From: Labrenzia sp. DG1229
GTDB taxonomy: Bacteria; Pseudomonadota; Alphaproteobacteria; Rhizobiales; Stappiaceae
DNA length: 55,033 nucleotides
NCBI RefSeq assembly: GCF_000521215.1
Contig: NZ_KI928923.1
Coordinates: forward strand, 1 to 55,033
Reading direction: 5' to 3'
In this document: positions 52,837 through 55,033 of the stretch, in pieces
Position numbering within the stretch: position 1 is the first letter of the stretch
Layout: each line of letters begins with the position of its first letter
Program-made: the position numbers and the translations under genes
The notes under the pieces: generated by a model
Told to the model about the DNA's origin: nothing
What the model saw: the letters and a program-made list of their open reading frames with translations, nothing else
Databases searched by the model: none

Positions 52837-54071
52837 GGTTGCTCCATTTCGTTCTGCATGGCCCGCTCGAAAGCCGCCAGCGTCATTTTGGGCTTGCGCA
52901 AGTTCTTTGCGACCCGGATGGCAATGGAATCCTCCACCTTGCCGAGAGTACCTTCGGTCAACGGAACATTTCCGCACTTGATCGTCACCGAATCCGCCGG
53001 AGCAACATCGAAAACCAATGTCTGCCCAACGTCCAGACTGAGGACCCGGCTCAACGGCAGGTGGGTTTCATGCAACACCGCATCCACCTCGATTTCGGCT
53101 GCATGTATTTCACTGGCAAGGTGCCCTTCCCAGATCGGATCGCGGCCGAATTTCTCCCCCATGAACATCTGAAGCAGCAGATCGCGGATCGGCTCCAGTG
53201 TCGCGTAGGGCATCATGATCTCGACGGACCCGCCACGGTCCTCCATGTCGATCCGCAGTTCAACGAGGATTGCCGCGTTCGCCGGGCGGGAGATAGCGGC
53301 GAATCTCGGGTTGGTCTCCAGGCGTTCCAGACTGAAATGAACCGGAGACAACGGTGCGAAAGCATGTTCCGCATCCTGAAGTATCAGCGCCACCATCTGC
53401 TGCACGAGGCCCGTTTCGATCGTGGTGTATGGACGCCCCTCGACCCGCACCGCGGAGGTTCCGCGCCCGCCGCCGAGCAACACGTCGATGATCGAATAGA
53501 TCAGACTGGATTCAACCGTGATCAGCCCGAAGCCATCCCACTCCTCGGCCTTGAACACACCCAAGATAGCCGGAAGCGGAATGGAATTGAGATAGTCGCC
53601 GAACCGGACGGAGCTGATGGAGTCGAGTGACACTTCCACGTTGTCTGACGTAAAGTTCCGCAACGAGGTCGTTGTCAGCCGCACCAACCGGTCAAAGACA
53701 ATCTCGAGCATCGGCAATCGCTCGTAAGAGACCATCGCCGAATTGATAAGTGCACGGATGCCGCTCTGGTCGCCGGCAATCGTATCCTCGATATTGAATC
53801 CGAGGAGATTGTCGATTTCCTCCTGATTGAGAACACGGTCCGCGCCACGGGTCGCGTTTTCAAGGTCCGGCTCGCTATCGTCGATCATCGCCGCCCATTG
53901 GGCAGCCATGTCGTCGGAACTGCCGGCACCCTGCTCTTCAAGCGCAGCACCCCAGGCGGCGGCTAGATCATCATCATCGTCACCACCGGCGCCCTGCTCC
54001 GCAAGAGCGGCTCCCCAGGCATCAGCCATATCTTCTTCGGAAAGATCGTCGTCTTCGTCGCTATCAGCCAT
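52833..54071 (-). CDS. fliM: Flagellar motor switch protein FliM
   Basis: A 412-residue FliM, longer than the usual 330-350 because of an N-terminal extension. The first 66 residues hold three copies of a motif with a central Trp (DMADAWGAALAEQGAG at 14-29, DLAAAWGAALEEQGAG at 35-50, DMAAQWAAMIDD at 54-65). EIDNLLGF at 85-92 and the FliM middle domain follow (LINSAMVSYERLPMLEIVFD, LLLQMFMGEKFGRDPIWE). The last 90 residues are the SpoA domain. It forms the C ring that CheY-P switches. It follows fliL by eight bases. Confidence 0.96.
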   Translation of the reverse strand: MADSDEDDDLSEEDMADAWGAALAEQGAGGDDDDDLAAAWGAALEEQGAGSSDDMAAQWAAMIDDSEPDLENATRGADRVLNQEEIDNLLGFNIEDTIAGDQSGIRALINSAMVSYERLPMLEIVFDRLVRLTTTSLRNFTSDNVEVSLDSISSVRFGDYLNSIPLPAILGVFKAEEWDGFGLITVESSLIYSIIDVLLGGGRGTSAVRVEGRPYTTIETGLVQQMVALILQDAEHAFAPLSPVHFSLERLETNPRFAAISRPANAAILVELRIDMEDRGGSVEIMMPYATLEPIRDLLLQMFMGEKFGRDPIWEGHLASEIHAAEIEVDAVLHETHLPLSRVLSLDVGQTLVFDVAPADSVTIKCGNVPLTEGTLGKVEDSIAIRVAKNLRKPKMTLAAFERAMQNEMEQP

Positions 54072-54079
54072 TCATCGTG

Positions 54080-54592
54080 TCACTGCACAAGGATTTCCTT
54101 GAACAGAACCCCTTCCACTTTTGCCGGATACACCGACAAATTGATCCGTCTGAGCAATTCTTCCTTCAAACGGAACAGACCGGCAGACCCCTCCAGGTCC
54201 GCGGGGCGCAATTCGCGCAGATAAATTTGAAACGCATCCAGAATGCGCGGCAGAAACGGTTGAATCTGATCAATCATCGCGCGATTTTCGACTTCCAGCG
54301 CGATCCTGACCTTGAGATACGTCGTCCGCCCTTCCGTCGCCAAATTCACCGTCATTTCCGGCAGATCGAAGAAGACCACCGGCTTTTGAACCTCGACAGG
54401 CGAACCTGCATCGTCAGGCATCATCGTCGGCGTTGCGGACCCCATCAGAAAATAGTAGGCCGCGCCTCCCGCAGCCAGCAGAACCACCAGGCCGATACCG
54501 CCAAACAGAAACAGCTTTTTCTTGCCGCCACCCGCAGTTCCTTCACTCCCGTCCTCGACGTCTTCATCAGCAGCAGCGCTTTCATCAGCCAT
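54080..54592 (-). CDS. fliL: Flagellar stator-associated protein FliL
   Basis: A 170-residue FliL. An acidic cytoplasmic N terminus is followed by one membrane helix at about 27-49 (LFLFGGIGLVVLLAAGGAAY) and the periplasmic domain (VVFFDLPEMTVNLATEGR, YLKVRIALEVENRAMI, LRRINLSVYPAKVEGVLFKE). It supports the stator and torque. It is the first gene of the fliL-fliM-DUF6468-motE run, with CtrA-like motifs upstream. Confidence 0.95.
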   Translation of the reverse strand: MADESAAADEDVEDGSEGTAGGGKKKLFLFGGIGLVVLLAAGGAAYYFLMGSATPTMMPDDAGSPVEVQKPVVFFDLPEMTVNLATEGRTTYLKVRIALEVENRAMIDQIQPFLPRILDAFQIYLRELRPADLEGSAGLFRLKEELLRRINLSVYPAKVEGVLFKEILVQ

Positions 54593-54643
54593 TCCGAACT
54601 CCGCATTATCCGGCGCGCACGCGCGATAATTATTACTAAAGAG

Positions 54644-54666
54644 TTAATGGTTAACGAATGGTTACC
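54644..54666. promoter_or_regulatory. CtrA-like boxes upstream of fliL
   Basis: TTAA at 54644, TTAAC at 54651, and TTACC at 54662 lie in one cluster. TTAA 54651-54654, seven bases, then TTACC is a one-mismatch CtrA site. The flank AATGG before the half site matches that of the box at 43138. It sits 52-74 bases before the fliL start. Confidence 0.6.
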
Positions 54667-54785
54667 AAGCCGTTAACGCGAGTCACCAGGCAAAAATTGC
54701 CAAGTGGTTAACTTCTGCCGGAATCTCTTGCCGCACGCACCCTGCTGTTTCGTCTTTTACCCAGATTTTCCAACGATTTAAAAAC

Positions 54786-54801
54786 TGGCACGGCACGTGC
54801 A
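54786..54801 (+). promoter_or_regulatory. Sigma-54 type promoter before flgF
   Basis: TGGCACG at 54786-54792 is followed at correct spacing by GTGCA at 54797-54801. The invariant GG (54787-54788) and GC (54799-54800) have exactly ten bases between them, the -24/-12 rule. Late flagellar genes of alphaproteobacteria are often sigma-54 dependent. A transcript would start near 54812. Confidence 0.7.
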
Positions 54802-54870
54802 TTAACCTTAACGAGCCCGCAAGTCTGGGGAGACCGAACGGCTCATCGGGGAGCAAAAGGAACCGTTCAC

Positions 54871-55033
54871 ATGGAGAACGCACAGCTAATTGGCCTTTCC
54901 AGGCAGACCGCCCTGCGGAATCAGCTGAATGTCATCGCCAACAACATGGCGAACATCAACACATCGGGTTTCAAGTCGCAAAACCTGCTGTTTGAAGGAA
55001 TACATGATGCCGGTGGCCGAGGCGACCGAATTC
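54871..55033 (+). CDS. flgF: Rod protein FlgF, 5' part, apparent frameshift
   Basis: The first 54 codons of flgF, cut by the window end. The start ATG at 54871 has AAAGGAA upstream. MENAQLIGLSRQTALRNQLN followed by VIANNMANINTSGFKSQNLL is the classic FlgF opening. From codon 42 the frame leaves the family pattern: after LLFE the sequence read with one fewer G at 54997-54998 gives EYMMPVAEATEF, the expected continuation. As it stands the frame gives GIHDAGG instead. So the gene carries one extra base or a sequencing error. Confidence 0.9.
   Translation, partial: MENAQLIGLSRQTALRNQLNVIANNMANINTSGFKSQNLLFEGIHDAGGRGDRI

Noticed and set aside
54689..54703. GGCAAAAATTGCC as a minus-strand sigma-54 promoter for fliL
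   Set aside because: GG and GC are only eight bases apart rather than ten; it is better seen as a small dyad.
1..55033. tRNA, rRNA, riboswitches or prophage genes
   Set aside because: None were recognised by eye. A tRNA or covariance-model scan would be needed to exclude small RNAs.

Overview
The window looks like chromosomal DNA of a marine-type alphaproteobacterium, most likely Hyphomicrobiales near Stappiaceae (Roseibium/Labrenzia). This is inferred from gene content: an alphaproteobacterial flagellar cluster (fliL-fliM-DUF6468-motE, fliO-fliP-DUF2336, flgB-flgC-fliE-fliQ-fliR-flhB) with the cell-cycle kinase gene cckA directly after flhB, CtrA-type TTAA-N7-TTAAC boxes, TRAP transporters, RTX proteins and sulfatases. 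No rRNA, tRNA, CRISPR array or intact mobile element was seen.

Accessory half (1-36900). The left edge is the 3' end of an IS630-type transposase, followed by two small SnoaL/NTF2-like genes and a GNAT acetyltransferase. Next is a LysR regulator divergent from a seven-part catabolic/uptake unit: DUF1445 hydro-lyase, TRAP DctP-DctQ-DctM, DUF2848, amidase. A 9-bp perfect inverted repeat sits between the two directions. Two RTX proteins (an M10 metalloprotease and a CAP-domain protein) face inward around an RND efflux pair. They share a repeated 78-residue module and a common C-terminal block. An AraC regulator diverges from a sulfatase - DUF3179 membrane protein - sulfatase island that ends with a small basic protein and an outer-membrane barrel. 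A TetR gene with a palindromic operator diverges from an operon of a lone ABC transmembrane domain, a DUF2147 protein, an adaptor and an RND pump. A three-gene phospholipid cassette resembling E. coli ynbA/ynbB plus a PlsC acyltransferase follows, then a cupin and a chromate resistance pair.

Flagellar half (37000-55033). cckA lies after flhB-fliR-fliQ-fliE-flgC-flgB on the minus strand. fliO-fliP-DUF2336 are divergent on the plus strand, with a perfect CtrA box between. A 1443-residue secreted TPR protein, motE, a DUF6468 gene, fliM and fliL run on the minus strand, and flgF starts at the right edge behind a sigma-54-type promoter. CckA is the top kinase of the CtrA phosphorelay in alphaproteobacteria, so the window holds both the kinase and probable targets of its response regulator.

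Two flagellar genes, flgC and flgF, read as if they carry one extra base each, both in a doubled base. This is either real or a sign of sequencing indels. The most novel-looking items are the shared RTX module, the uncharacterised TRAP/hydro-lyase/DUF2848/amidase pathway, the sulfatase-DUF3179 island, and the lone ABC membrane domain inside an RND operon.
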